Below are positions 28,989 to 38,632 of a stretch of DNA of 64,000 bases, piece by piece. The notes beneath the pieces are model-generated. The model made no database searches. It was not told the origin of the DNA and worked only from the letters and a program-made list of their open reading frames with translations. Each line of letters starts with the position of its first letter. Position 1 is the first letter of the stretch. The position numbers and the translations under genes are program-made. Source of the stretch: Sphingomonas aquatilis (GTDB taxonomy: Bacteria; Pseudomonadota; Alphaproteobacteria; Sphingomonadales; Sphingomonadaceae); contig NZ_JACIDB010000005.1 in NCBI RefSeq assembly GCF_014196115.1, forward strand, positions 124,001 through 188,000, in the 5' to 3' direction.

Positions 28989-30491
28989 CTACTGCCCGAA
29001 CCGCCCATCCGCCGCGCGCGCCACGGCGTCGCGTGCGGCCGCCAGGATCGCTCCAGCCTTCGCTTCGCACTCGCGCTGTTCATACGCCGGCACGCTGTCG
29101 GCGACGATGCCGGCGCCGGCCTGCGCGTGGATGGTGCCGTCCTTTACGATTGCGGTGCGGAGGACGATGCACGAATCCATCGATCCGTCCGGCGAGAAAT
29201 AGCCGACGCCGCCGGCATAGGCGCCGCGCCGTTCGGGCTCGAGTTCGGCGATGATCTGGCAGGCGCGCACTTTCGGGGCGCCGCTGACCGTGCCGGCGGG
29301 AAAGCCGGCGAACAGGGCGTCGATCGCGTCGGCGGCGGGGGACAGGTCGCCCACCACGTTCGAGACGATGTGCATGACGTGGCTGTACAATTCGATACCG
29401 TAGCTCGACGTGACGCGCACCGTGCCCGGCGCCGCCGCCCGGCCGACGTCGTTGCGGCCGAGATCGAGCAGCATCAGATGCTCGGCGCGTTCCTTCGGAT
29501 CGGCGAGCAGGCTTTCGCGATTCGCCTCGTCCTCCGCCGCGGTCTTGCCGCGCGGGCGGGTGCCGGCGATCGGACGGATCGTCACCTGACCGTCGCGGAC
29601 CCGAACAAGGATTTCGGGGCTCGACCCGATCAGCGCAAAGCCGGGCAGATCGAGGTGGTAGAGGAAGGGCGAGGGGTTGATGCGGCGCAGGCTGCGGTAC
29701 AGTTCGAACGGCGGCAGTGCGAAGGGCGCGGAGAAGCGCTGCGCCAGCACCACCTGAAAAATGTCGCCCGCAGCAATATAATCCTGCGCGCGGGTGACCA
29801 TCGTCGCATAGTCCTGCGGCGCGATGGCGGGCGTATAGGCGGGCTCTTCGGGATCCGCGGTGACGGGCGCCGGCAGCGGAGTATGCGCGAGGCGGGCGGC
29901 GACGTCGTCCAGCCGGTCCTCCGCCGCGGCGACCAGCTTCTCCGGCGTGCGCGTGGGATCGGGCCATACCGGTGCGACCAGATAGAGCGCGTCGGGGAGG
30001 CGATCGAAGACGCAGATCACCGTCGGTCGGACGAACAGCATGTCGGGCAGGCCGAGGGGATCGGCGGCCGGGGCGTCGAGCCGCTCGACGAGGCCGATCG
30101 TCTCATAGCCGAAATAGCCGACGAGGCAGGCGAGCGCGCGCGGCAAGTCCGCAGGGACCTCACCCTGGCATTCCGCGACCAGCGCGCGCAGCGCGGCGAG
30201 CGTCGGCGTGCCGGTCGGCTGAAAGGCAGCGCGATCGGTGGCCCAGTGGCGGTTGATCTCGGCGGTGTCGCCATGCGCACGGAAGACGAGATCGGGCGCG
30301 AGGCCGACCAGGCTGTGCCGCCCGCGCGTCGCGCCGCCTTCGACCGATTCGAGCAGGAAGTCGCCGCGGCCCGGCTCGATCAGCTTGAGCGCGGCGGCGA
30401 CCGGCGTTTCGGTGTCGGCGACCTGCCGCCGCCAGACGAACGCCGGGCGCCCGGCGGCGAGGGTCGCGATCGCCGCGGCGCTGGTGCTCAT
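28989..30491 (-). CDS. trpE: Anthranilate synthase component I
   Basis: Makes anthranilate from chorismate with ammonia delivered by TrpG. The 500-aa product has the N-terminal regulatory domain with the tryptophan-binding region LLESVEGGATRGRHSLVGL, and the chorismate-using core with IRPIAGTRPRGKT, LLDLGRNDVGR, FPAGTVSGAPKVRA and QAGAGIVADSVP. It begins one base after the end of ppiD on the same strand, so the two are very probably co-transcribed. The two repeat elements lie immediately downstream. Confidence 0.97.
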   Translation of the reverse strand: MSTSAAAIATLAAGRPAFVWRRQVADTETPVAAALKLIEPGRGDFLLESVEGGATRGRHSLVGLAPDLVFRAHGDTAEINRHWATDRAAFQPTGTPTLAALRALVAECQGEVPADLPRALACLVGYFGYETIGLVERLDAPAADPLGLPDMLFVRPTVICVFDRLPDALYLVAPVWPDPTRTPEKLVAAAEDRLDDVAARLAHTPLPAPVTADPEEPAYTPAIAPQDYATMVTRAQDYIAAGDIFQVVLAQRFSAPFALPPFELYRSLRRINPSPFLYHLDLPGFALIGSSPEILVRVRDGQVTIRPIAGTRPRGKTAAEDEANRESLLADPKERAEHLMLLDLGRNDVGRAAAPGTVRVTSSYGIELYSHVMHIVSNVVGDLSPAADAIDALFAGFPAGTVSGAPKVRACQIIAELEPERRGAYAGGVGYFSPDGSMDSCIVLRTAIVKDGTIHAQAGAGIVADSVPAYEQRECEAKAGAILAAARDAVARAADGRFGQ

Positions 30492-30492
30492 C

Positions 30493-32433
30493 TCAGTTGC
30501 CGGCGCCGGTCAGATCGGCGCGCACCTTGGCGAGCGCGGCCGCATCGGTCTTCACGCCGACGGCGTTGCGGACGGCGCGGGCGAACTGTTCGGCATGTTC
30601 GCGGCCGACGAGCTGCGCGATGCTGGCGCGGGCGCCGGCCACCGCCTGCGGCACGCCCTTGGCGTCGCCGGGCACGATCTGGTCGAGCTTGACGATCAGC
30701 CAGCCGGCGTTGTTCGGCGCTTCGAGCAGCTTGGCATTGCCCTTGGCCATCGCGAACATCAGCGCGAGCGGCGCCTGCACCTGGCCCTGCGCGGACGCGA
30801 GCTGCGCGCGCGTCGCCACGGCGGGCTGGACCGGCGGCAACGGACGGCCCGCGGTCGCCATCGCCTGCGCCAGCGGCGTACCCTTGTTCACCTTGGCGAG
30901 GATGTCGGTGGCGAGCTTGCGCGCGGCGGCGCGGGCACGATCGGCGGCATAGTCCGCCGCGACCTGCGCGCGCACCTGATCCAGCGGGCGCGGCGCGGCG
31001 GGGACGACACGGCCGAGCGCGACCACGGCGAAGCTGCCATCCTGGCCCGTCGGCACCAGCTGCGCGGGGTCGCCCTCCGCCATCTGGAAGGCGGCACCGA
31101 CGATCGGGGCGATCGCCGGATCGGCGGCGGTGCCGGGCGAATCGGGGTTGGTGCCGTTGGCGAGCAGCGCGGGCGTGGTGGTGGCGCTGAGCTTCTGGTC
31201 GGCGGTCACCTCGTCGAACGTCGCGCTCTTGCCGAGCGCATCGTCCAGCTTGTCATGCAGGTCCGACAGCGCGCGGGCGAGCTTGTCCTTCGACAGCGCC
31301 GCGACCAGTTCCGGCTTCGCCTGTTCCAGCGTCTTGCCGGGCGATTGTTCGATCGATTCGACCTTGGCGACGACCCAGCCGAGCGGCCCGCGCACCGGAC
31401 CGATCACGCCGCCGCGCGGCGCGGCGAAGGCGGCGTCGGCGATCGCGGTGCTGGTCGTGCCGGCGTAGGCCGACTTGGTGACGGCGGTCTGCGTCGCGGC
31501 TTCCAGGCCGGCGGCGCGGGCGGCGTCGGTCAGCGACGTGCCGCCCTTCACCTTGGCAGCAATGGCGTTGGCGCCGGCCTGATCGGCGACAACCACCTGT
31601 GCGATCGTGCGCTTTTCGGCAGCGGCGAAGCGCGACGCCTGGCTCTTGTAGGCGGCGGCGATCTCAGCGTCGGTCGGCGTGGCGGCGGCCTTCACCATCT
31701 CGGGCGTGACGCGGGCGTAGCGGATTACCCGGCGTTCCGGCACGGTGAAGCGCGCGACGTTGCGGCGATAGAAAGCCTGCAGTTCGGCGTCGGTCGGCGC
31801 GGGGCCGCCAGCGAGCGCGGAGGCGGGGACGAACGCGATCTGGCCGGACCGCTTTTCGAGCATCAGCGAGGCATAGGGCAGCGCGACCTTCTGCGGCACC
31901 TGCGTCGCCCCCTGCGTGGGCAGCATCAGCTGCTGCGCGATGATGTCGCGCGCGATGTCGGTGCGGACCTGCGCGTCGGTCAGCTTCTGGTCGGCGAGCA
32001 GCTGCTGGTAGCGGACCGGATCGAACTGGCCGTTGGGACCGCGCAGGCCGGGGATGCCGGCGATGACGCCGTCGATCGACCGTTTGCTGACGACCATGCC
32101 CTGGTTCTGGCCGAAGCGTTCCAGCGCGACGCCGTTGATCGCGCGGTCCAGCGTGGATTGCAGGCCGCCCTGTTCGAGCAGCTGTTCCATGGTCAGCGTC
32201 GGGATGCGCTGGCGGGCGCCGGCCAGCTCGGTCTGGACGCGCTGGCGCAGCTCGGCGGGCGAGATCTTCGTGCCGCCGACGGTGGCGACGCTGCCGCCCG
32301 ACAGGCTGGGGCCGTTGCCCGCGAGACCGGTGATGTCGCCCGCGGCGAAGGCGAGCGCGATGACGCCCAGCACGATGAAGGTGACGACGACGCCGGCCTT
32401 GGAATTGATGATCCGGCGGAAGAAGCTGAGCAT
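30493..32433 (-). CDS. ppiD: PpiD-like peptidyl-prolyl isomerase/periplasmic chaperone
   Basis: Inner-membrane-anchored periplasmic folding factor. The 646-aa product starts MLSFFRRIINSKAGVVVTF with one N-terminal membrane helix (about residues 13-33), then a SurA-like N-terminal chaperone region, a parvulin-like domain in the middle and a long helical C-terminal part with further SurA-like sequence. The parvulin core looks diverged, as in many PpiD proteins, so isomerase activity is uncertain. It lies upstream of trpE with a one-base gap and is divergent from tpiA; such ppiD-trpE linkage is usual in sphingomonads as I recall. Confidence 0.88.
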   Translation of the reverse strand: MLSFFRRIINSKAGVVVTFIVLGVIALAFAAGDITGLAGNGPSLSGGSVATVGGTKISPAELRQRVQTELAGARQRIPTLTMEQLLEQGGLQSTLDRAINGVALERFGQNQGMVVSKRSIDGVIAGIPGLRGPNGQFDPVRYQQLLADQKLTDAQVRTDIARDIIAQQLMLPTQGATQVPQKVALPYASLMLEKRSGQIAFVPASALAGGPAPTDAELQAFYRRNVARFTVPERRVIRYARVTPEMVKAAATPTDAEIAAAYKSQASRFAAAEKRTIAQVVVADQAGANAIAAKVKGGTSLTDAARAAGLEAATQTAVTKSAYAGTTSTAIADAAFAAPRGGVIGPVRGPLGWVVAKVESIEQSPGKTLEQAKPELVAALSKDKLARALSDLHDKLDDALGKSATFDEVTADQKLSATTTPALLANGTNPDSPGTAADPAIAPIVGAAFQMAEGDPAQLVPTGQDGSFAVVALGRVVPAAPRPLDQVRAQVAADYAADRARAAARKLATDILAKVNKGTPLAQAMATAGRPLPPVQPAVATRAQLASAQGQVQAPLALMFAMAKGNAKLLEAPNNAGWLIVKLDQIVPGDAKGVPQAVAGARASIAQLVGREHAEQFARAVRNAVGVKTDAAALAKVRADLTGAGN

Positions 32434-32561
32434 GGAGTGGCCGATCGTCCCTGAAAGATTTGGTCCACGCTTTAGGGGGGCAGTGCCTTGCCATCAAGCG
32501 CGCGGGCAGGCATGACGCGTTTAACGTGTAAAACGACTGATAAGGCAGGACGGGAGGTCGG

Positions 32562-33308
32562 ATGACTCGGCGCAAGTTCGTGGCGGGAAACTGGAAAATG
32601 AACGGATCGCGCGCGGCGCTCGCCGAACTGGACGCGATTGCCGCCGCGGCCGAGGCGGCGCCGGGGGTGGACGTGGCGGTCGCCGTGCCGTTCACGCTGA
32701 TCGCGGGCGCGGCGGACCGCGTGCCCAACCTGTCGATCGGTGCCGAGGACGTGCATGAGGCGGACAGCGGCGCGCACACCGGCTGCGTCTCGGCGGGCAT
32801 GGTCGCGGAAGCCGGCGCGCGCTTCACCATCGTCGGCCATAGCGAGCGCCGGGCGGACCAGGGCGAAACCAGCCATGACGCCTGGGCGAAAGCGGCGGCG
32901 GCGCGGCGCGCGGGGCTGCACGTCATCTCCTGCTGCGGCGAGACCGAGGCCGAGCGCGACGCCGACCGCGCCGAGCGCGTGGTGCAGGCGCAGATCGAGA
33001 AATCGGTGCCCGATAACGCCGATGGCAGCTGGTTCACGCTCGCCTACGAACCGCGTTGGGCGATCGGCACCGGCCGCACGCCGACGCTGGACCAGATCGC
33101 CGCGATCCATTCGATCGCCCGCGCCAAACTGCGCCAGCTGGTTGGCGACGCGGCGGACGGAATCCGCATCCTGTACGGCGGATCGGTGACAGGCGATAAT
33201 GCCGCGACGATCCTCGCCTGCGAGAATGTCGATGGCGCCCTGGTGGGCGGCGCGAGTCTGACCGCCGCGAAGTTCGTGCCGATCATCGAGGCGGCGGCGA
33301 CGCTGTAA
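32562..33308 (+). CDS. tpiA: Triosephosphate isomerase
   Basis: Interconverts dihydroxyacetone phosphate and glyceraldehyde 3-phosphate. The 248-aa TIM barrel starts with KFVAGNWKMNGS (catalytic Lys), has FTIVGHSERR (catalytic His) and LAYEPRWAIGTGRTP (catalytic Glu), then the phosphate loop ILYGGSVTGDN and GALVGGASL. The ATG at 32562 follows a GGGAGGT ribosome-binding site at 32552-32558. It is divergent from ppiD over 128 bases. Confidence 0.97.
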   Translation: MTRRKFVAGNWKMNGSRAALAELDAIAAAAEAAPGVDVAVAVPFTLIAGAADRVPNLSIGAEDVHEADSGAHTGCVSAGMVAEAGARFTIVGHSERRADQGETSHDAWAKAAAARRAGLHVISCCGETEAERDADRAERVVQAQIEKSVPDNADGSWFTLAYEPRWAIGTGRTPTLDQIAAIHSIARAKLRQLVGDAADGIRILYGGSVTGDNAATILACENVDGALVGGASLTAAKFVPIIEAAATL

Positions 33309-33367
33309 CGCCCGATCCACGCTGCCAGTCAGCGTTGCGAAAGGCGCGATGCGACATCATCTGTCGC

Positions 33368-34129
33368 ATGGTGACGACCTATGGCCCTTCGCAATACGGC
33401 GCTTCGCGACGCGAGCGGATCGGTGCGGCGCTCCTGACCGGGGGCGTCGTGGCGACGCTGGGCCATGCCTTGGTGATGGGGCTGGCCTTTCACGGCGCGC
33501 CGCAGGCGGTGCAGCAGGCGTTGGCGACCTTCACGGTCATGCCCGATCCACCGCCACCCGAACGCGTGGTGCCGCCGCCCAAGAAGATCAACCGGCCGAG
33601 CGGCAAGGCCTCTCCGCCCAACCTGCGCTCCAAGGCGACCGAGGTGACCGCGCCGGTGCCGATCATCCAGGTCGCGCCGCCGCCGCCGGTGATCGTCGCG
33701 CCGCTGCCCAATATCGGCGTACAGGCGACCTCCGGCGCGTCGGACAAGCCGGGGCCGGGCACGGGCGCCGGCGGGATCGGCAACGGCAATGGCGCGGGTG
33801 GCGACGGCGATGGTGACGGCAGCGGCTGGGAACGCGTGCCGCGACTGATCAACGGGCGGATCAAGGGATCGGACATTCCCGATTCGATCCTCGATACCGG
33901 CTTTCGCGGCGTGGTGAGCGTCCGCTATCGGGTCGAGACCAATGGCCACGTCACCAATTGCCGGATCGCGCAATCGAGCGGCAATACGCTGATGGATCAG
34001 GCGACGTGCCGGGCGATCGAGAAGCGCTTCCGCTACGATCCGTGGCGCGATGCGGCGGGCAAGCCCGTGGCGTCGACCGTGTTGCGCGACCAGCAATGGG
34101 ATATCGACCCGCCAGCGACCGACCGCTGA
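33368..34129 (+). CDS. TonB-family energy transducer
   Basis: Couples proton motive force at the inner membrane to outer-membrane TonB-dependent receptors. The 253-aa product has an N-terminal signal-anchor helix (about residues 20-42), a Pro-rich stretch (DPPPPERVVPPPKK), a Gly/Asn/Asp-rich flexible segment at about 130-160 and a C-terminal TonB fold with FRGVVSVRYRVETNGHVTNCRI. I chose ATG 33368; a GTG at 33371 is equally possible. No exbB/exbD or receptor gene is adjacent, so its partners are elsewhere. Confidence 0.88.
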   Translation: MVTTYGPSQYGASRRERIGAALLTGGVVATLGHALVMGLAFHGAPQAVQQALATFTVMPDPPPPERVVPPPKKINRPSGKASPPNLRSKATEVTAPVPIIQVAPPPPVIVAPLPNIGVQATSGASDKPGPGTGAGGIGNGNGAGGDGDGDGSGWERVPRLINGRIKGSDIPDSILDTGFRGVVSVRYRVETNGHVTNCRIAQSSGNTLMDQATCRAIEKRFRYDPWRDAAGKPVASTVLRDQQWDIDPPATDR

Positions 34130-34228
34130 TGCGTTGACAGTTCGGGCGGCGCGGCGCAGCTAGGCGACGGACACCGCTCCATCACCCGGCATGCGCACCG
34201 CCGCCGCTGCCCGACAGGATGAATTCCG

Positions 34229-34606
34229 ATGGATGAGCCGGTTACGTTCGGGCGTGCGGCGCCGACGATCTGCGTGCGCGATATGCAGGCGGCCTTGCGC
34301 TTTTATGGCGGCGTGCTGGGTTTCGCGACCGTCTTCGAAAACGGCGATCCGCTGGGCTTTGCGGTGCTGAAAAAGGATGCCGCGGAGATACACCTGTCCC
34401 GCAAAGCCGATCACGTCGCCTCGACGGCGAACGTCATGCACCTGTTCGTCGACGATGCCGATGCGCTCTATCGCAGGCTGGAGGCCGCGGGCACGCGGAT
34501 CATCAAGCGGCTGGCCGACAAGGACTATGGCCAGCGCGCCTTCGTCTTCGCAGACCCCGACGGGAACCGCATCGATGTCGGTGCGCGACCTCAGCCGCGC
34601 GGATAG
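34229..34606 (+). CDS. VOC-family (glyoxalase/bleomycin-resistance fold) protein
   Basis: The 125-aa single-domain protein has two beta-alpha-beta-beta-beta modules typical of the vicinal-oxygen-chelate superfamily: VRDMQAALRFYGGVLGFATVF at the start and FVFADPDGNRIDVG at the end. Candidate metal ligands are visible (HLS, MHLF), but the last module ends in Asp rather than the usual Glu, so substrate and metal cannot be given. Bleomycin-resistance-like binding proteins share this shape. Its last 16 bases overlap the end of the convergent aminopeptidase gene. Confidence 0.85.
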   Translation: MDEPVTFGRAAPTICVRDMQAALRFYGGVLGFATVFENGDPLGFAVLKKDAAEIHLSRKADHVASTANVMHLFVDDADALYRRLEAAGTRIIKRLADKDYGQRAFVFADPDGNRIDVGARPQPRG

Positions 34607-35955
34607 CGCGCCTTCAGCACCGCATAACACGCCCGCAACGCATAGGCCTCGCCGCCCTTGGGCCGGCCGGGCTTGGCGCTGGGGCGCCAGGCGAAGACGT
34701 CCATATGCGCCCAGGCGACGTCCTGCGGCACGAAGCGGCGGAGGAACAGCGCGGCGGTGACGGCACCGGCGAAGCCGCCGTCGGGCGCGTTGACCATGTC
34801 GGCGATGTCCGACTTCAGCATGTCGTCGTATGCGCTCCACAGCGGCATGCGCCACAGCGGATCGCTCAGCGCATCGCCGGCGGCCAGGATATCGCGCGCC
34901 AGATCCTCGTCGTCGGCGAACAGCGGCGGCAAATCGGGGCCGAGAGCGACGCGGGCCGCGCCGGTCAGCGTCGCGAAGTCAAGGATGAGTTCGGGCTTTC
35001 CTTCGCCCGCCTTGGTCAGCGCATCGCCCAGGATCAGGCGTCCTTCGGCGTCGGTATTGGTATTCTCGACCGTCAGCCCCGCGCGGCTGCGCAGCACGTC
35101 GCCGGGGCGGAAGGCGTTGCCGGCGATCGCATTTTCCACCGCCGGGATCAGCAGGTGGAGCCGCACCGGCAGCCGTGCCGCCATCACGAGGCTCGCCAGC
35201 GCCAGCGCATGCGCCGCGCCGCCCATATCCTTCTTCATCAGCCGCATGCCGGCGGACGGCTTGATATCGAGACCGCCGGTGTCGAACACCACGCCCTTGC
35301 CAACGAGTGCGATGCGCGGATGCGCGGGGTCGCCCCATTCCAGCTCGATCAGGCGCGGATGGCGTTCCTTCACGGCGGCCTGCCCGACCGCGTGGATCAT
35401 CGGATAGTCGGCGGCGAGCGTGTCGCCGCGCGTGACGGTGAGCGCCGCATGATGCTCGCGCGCCAGCTTCTCGGCGGCCATTTCCAGCTCGGCCGGCCCG
35501 AGGTCGCCGGCGCCGGTGTTGACGAGGTCGCGGACCAGCGCGGTCGCGGCGGCGACGCGCAGCACCTCCTCGATCCCCGCCGCATCGCGGGTCAGCAGGA
35601 TGCGGGGCCCGGTATCGTCGGGGCGGCGATAGCGGTCGAAGCGATATTGGCCGAGCACCCAGCCGAGCGCCGCCGGGCCGATCTCGCCCGCGACGCGATA
35701 GGTGCCGGCCGGCAGCGTCTCGGCAAGCTTGGCGAGCGACCACGGGTCGGCGGGACCGGCGATGGCGATGCCGTGGACGTCCTCATCGACGAACACCGCT
35801 GCGCTGCCCGCCTTGCCGGTGAAGCGCTGTGCGGCGAGCGCGGTGCGCACCCGCTGCGGCTGGCCACCCAGCCACGCGTCATAGGCATCGGGGGCGATCA
35901 GGTCGACCGTGCGGGCGGCCTGGCCACGGTCGGGCTGGAGCAGGGTATCGGGCAT
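34591..35955 (-). CDS. M17 leucyl aminopeptidase family protein
   Basis: Cytoplasmic di-zinc aminopeptidase. The 454-aa product has an N-terminal alpha/beta domain and the C-terminal catalytic domain with LVGKGVVFDTGGLDIKPSAG (metal-binding Lys and Asp), MKKDMGGAAHAL and the signature NTNTDAEGRLILGDAL. The ATG at 35955 follows one base after the stop of the beta-lactamase-like gene, so both are on one message; the frame is open further upstream inside that gene. The 3' end overlaps the VOC gene by 16 bases on the opposite strand. Confidence 0.93.
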   Translation of the reverse strand: MPDTLLQPDRGQAARTVDLIAPDAYDAWLGGQPQRVRTALAAQRFTGKAGSAAVFVDEDVHGIAIAGPADPWSLAKLAETLPAGTYRVAGEIGPAALGWVLGQYRFDRYRRPDDTGPRILLTRDAAGIEEVLRVAAATALVRDLVNTGAGDLGPAELEMAAEKLAREHHAALTVTRGDTLAADYPMIHAVGQAAVKERHPRLIELEWGDPAHPRIALVGKGVVFDTGGLDIKPSAGMRLMKKDMGGAAHALALASLVMAARLPVRLHLLIPAVENAIAGNAFRPGDVLRSRAGLTVENTNTDAEGRLILGDALTKAGEGKPELILDFATLTGAARVALGPDLPPLFADDEDLARDILAAGDALSDPLWRMPLWSAYDDMLKSDIADMVNAPDGGFAGAVTAALFLRRFVPQDVAWAHMDVFAWRPSAKPGRPKGGEAYALRACYAVLKARYPRG

Positions 35956-35956
35956 G

Positions 35957-37351
35957 TCAGTTGGCCGGGAACACGAGGAATTGTTCGTAGCGCTGCGCGC
36001 CATCCGGTTCCGCGAAGGTCGCGATCGACAGCTTCCGGTCGGGATAGGTCACGACGTAGCGGCGCTGCACGAAGCCACCGCGCAGCCGCTTGGGTCCGGC
36101 GAGTTCGAAGCTGGTCGGCGCGCCCAGCGGGGCGAGGCTGCTCTTATAGTCGGCGAGCACCTGCGGCGTGAAATAATAGGACGCATTGGGCGTCAGCTTC
36201 GACCGGTCGAGCGTGCCCGACCGCAGCGAATCGAACAGCGCGCGGGCCTGCGCGGTCTTCTGGACTTCTGCCGCATCCGCGGTCGCCGGCAGCACGACCT
36301 TAGCAATGCCATTGGCGATGGTGACGAAGGCATCGCCGAAATCGGCATTGGTCAGCACGACCACCGCCGCTTTCTGTTCGGGGAAGACGATGTTTTCGGA
36401 CAGGAAGCCGACCGCCTCGCCGCTATGCTCGACATAGGGCACGCCGGCGCGCTTGCCGAGGCTGACGCCCAGGCCGTAATTGGTCGTGCTGCCGTCGTTG
36501 AGCAGCACCGGCTTTTCCTGCGCGGCCCAGTCGGCGGCGGGCAGCAGGCTGCGATCCATGCGCGCGACGTCCCATTTCGCGAGATCGGCGGCGCTCATCG
36601 ACAGCTCGCCGGCGGCGAACAGCCAGCCCTCCGCGGGTGGCGGCGCGGCGCGGACCGGGCCCAAAGCATTGCGGTGATAGCCGACGGGGAAACCGTTGCC
36701 GACCGCCTTGTCCTGGTCGATTGCCTTGATCCCTAGGGGCGCGAAGATGCGCCGTTGCAGGAAAGTCATCAGCGGTTCGCCCGCCGCCTTTTCGGCGATC
36801 ATGCCGGCGACGACATAGCCGGTGTTCGAATATTGCCACTGCGTGCCCGGCGCGAAATCGAGCGGCTTCTTCGCCCAGCGATCGACGATCGCCTGCGGCG
36901 TCGTCGGCTTTTCCATCGCGGCGAAGCTATAGTCCTGCGGCCAGTAATCCTGCAGGCCCGAGGTGTGGCTCAGTAACTGGCGGATGGTGATTGTATCGCC
37001 GCCGCTGATGCCGGGTAGCCATTTGGCGACCGTATCGTCCATCGATAATTTGCCGTCGTCAGCAAGCAGCAGCAGCGCGGCGGCGGTGAACTGCTTGGAA
37101 ATCGACGCGATCTGATACGGCGCGTCGGTGCGCGCGGGCACGCCCTTCGCCTGCTCGCCATAGGCCTTCACCAGCACGATCTTGCCACCACGCACGATCG
37201 CGACCTGCGCAGACGGCGTGGCCGTGGCGGCGAGGCCATCGGCAACGACCTTGTCGACCGCAGCGAGTTCGGTGGGGGAGAGCGCCTGCGCCTGCACCGC
37301 TGCGGGAGCGATGGCGAGCGCACAGGCTGCGGCGAATGTCGGGAGCTTCAT
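35957..37351 (-). CDS. Exported serine hydrolase, class C beta-lactamase/esterase fold
   Basis: Secreted or periplasmic penicillin-binding-protein-like hydrolase. The start at 37351 gives a clean signal peptide (MKLPTFAAACALAIAPAAVQ AQA). The catalytic motifs are present: SISKQFTA (SxxK), QYSNTGYV (YxN) and EHSGEAVGF in place of KTG. A C-terminal domain of about 110 residues follows. With HSG instead of KTG it is more likely an esterase or D-amino-acid peptidase than an AmpC-type resistance enzyme; substrate unknown. The frame is open 18 bases further, to 37369. It is directly upstream of the M17 peptidase, suggesting peptide turnover. Confidence 0.88.
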   Translation of the reverse strand: MKLPTFAAACALAIAPAAVQAQALSPTELAAVDKVVADGLAATATPSAQVAIVRGGKIVLVKAYGEQAKGVPARTDAPYQIASISKQFTAAALLLLADDGKLSMDDTVAKWLPGISGGDTITIRQLLSHTSGLQDYWPQDYSFAAMEKPTTPQAIVDRWAKKPLDFAPGTQWQYSNTGYVVAGMIAEKAAGEPLMTFLQRRIFAPLGIKAIDQDKAVGNGFPVGYHRNALGPVRAAPPPAEGWLFAAGELSMSAADLAKWDVARMDRSLLPAADWAAQEKPVLLNDGSTTNYGLGVSLGKRAGVPYVEHSGEAVGFLSENIVFPEQKAAVVVLTNADFGDAFVTIANGIAKVVLPATADAAEVQKTAQARALFDSLRSGTLDRSKLTPNASYYFTPQVLADYKSSLAPLGAPTSFELAGPKRLRGGFVQRRYVVTYPDRKLSIATFAEPDGAQRYEQFLVFPAN

Positions 37352-37399
37352 CGCGCCTAGCTGCCACATCGGCCGCGATGGGCGAAAGTGAAATCGACG

Positions 37400-38557
37400 T
37401 CAGCGTTTCGGCCACGCCCATTGCGGGCCGAAGCGATCCTGAGTGCGCGTTTCGCCCAATTCCTTTTCCAGGGCGATGTCGCCGACGTCGCCGCTGGCGC
37501 GCAATGCATCGAGCAAAGCGCTGCTGTGGGAGACAACGATAATCTGGCAGGAGCGGGCGGTGGCGGTGAGGAGTCGGGCGAGCGGTAGCAGCAAAGACGG
37601 GTGGAGGTTCGCCTCAGGCTCGTTCAGCACCATCAGCTCGGGCGGACGAGGCGACAATAACGCTGCGACCAGCAGGACGTACCGCAGGGTGCCGTCGGAT
37701 AATTCGCGTGCGTCGAGCGCCCGAAGCATACCGGGTTGGCGCAGGCCAAACGACGGACGAGCGCCCTCGCCACCGATAAGCGTGATCGTCGACCCGGGAA
37801 AGGCGTCGTCAATCGCCGCTGCCAATGCCTCCCCATCGCCAAAGAATTGGATGGTCGCGATCGCGGCAACGAGGTCCGATCCATCGCCCGCCATGACCGG
37901 CGTATAGGTGACGATCTGCGGCCGCCGGACCGGTGCGTCCAGATCCGTCCGCAGGCTGTCGTAGAAGCGCCAGTTGCGCATGCGCTCACGCATCAGCAGC
38001 AACTCCAGGCCATCGACGGGATCGGCCGCGTGCGTGACCATCGATTCGAAGCCCGACAGGTCGATGGGGCTTCGCCGCCATTCGCCGGTGTCGGCCGTGC
38101 GCAGGTTGACGACGCGCCCTCGACGCTCGGCGAAGGCATTGGCGCGGCCGAGCCTTTCGCCCGTCCACATCGCCTCTACCTTGATCTCAGGATCGCCCGC
38201 GAAGCCGGTGCCGGGGATCGGCGGCCCGATATCGATCGCATAACCGAAGTCGGGACCGGAGAAACCTAGCCTGAGGCTGACCGGTCCGGTCCGCACCGTT
38301 CCCTGCACCGGCACGCGCCCGGCGCGCATGTCGCGGCTGATCGTCTCAGGACCAGCCCATAACACTGACGCCAATCCGCCGTCCTGGGCGAGCGAGGCGA
38401 GGAGCCGGCCCTGCGCTACGTCGGCCAGCAGACGCAACGCGCGATACAGGCTGGATTTGCCGGAGCCATTCGGTCCGGTGACGATCGTTAGCGGCGACAG
38501 CTCCAGCGTAAGGTCGCGGATCGAACGATAGCCGCCGATCGCCAGCCGCGTCATCAT
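37400..38557 (-). CDS. AAA-family ATPase (SMC/RecF-like, DUF2813/AAA_21 type)
   Basis: Cytoplasmic ATPase of unknown substrate. The 385-aa protein has a Walker A (IVTGPNGSGKSSLYRALRLL, residues about 26-45), a signature-like ARELSDGTLRYVLLVAAL, a Walker B (LMVLNEPEANLHPSLL) and a switch His (VVSHSSALLD). The inserted middle region replaces the coiled coil of SMC proteins and is short. No nuclease (TOPRIM) partner is adjacent, unlike in OLD or Gabija-type systems, so a defence role is not supported. It stands alone between the beta-lactamase-like gene and rimO on the same strand. Confidence 0.88.
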   Translation of the reverse strand: MMTRLAIGGYRSIRDLTLELSPLTIVTGPNGSGKSSLYRALRLLADVAQGRLLASLAQDGGLASVLWAGPETISRDMRAGRVPVQGTVRTGPVSLRLGFSGPDFGYAIDIGPPIPGTGFAGDPEIKVEAMWTGERLGRANAFAERRGRVVNLRTADTGEWRRSPIDLSGFESMVTHAADPVDGLELLLMRERMRNWRFYDSLRTDLDAPVRRPQIVTYTPVMAGDGSDLVAAIATIQFFGDGEALAAAIDDAFPGSTITLIGGEGARPSFGLRQPGMLRALDARELSDGTLRYVLLVAALLSPRPPELMVLNEPEANLHPSLLLPLARLLTATARSCQIIVVSHSSALLDALRASGDVGDIALEKELGETRTQDRFGPQWAWPKR

Positions 38558-38632
38558 CGCCGTCGTCTCCCGCCGCAGACCGATGATCCTTGCAGGGGAG
38601 CGCTGCGGCGTCCAGCGCGGACCGCTAAGTGC

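Noticed and set aside
35957-37351. Beta-lactamase-like protein as an antibiotic-resistance gene
   Set aside because: The third motif is HSG, not KTG, and the long C-terminal extension fits esterase or peptidase relatives better.
37400-38557. AAA ATPase as part of an OLD- or Gabija-like defence system
   Set aside because: No TOPRIM nuclease, helicase or other partner gene is adjacent; neighbours are housekeeping genes.
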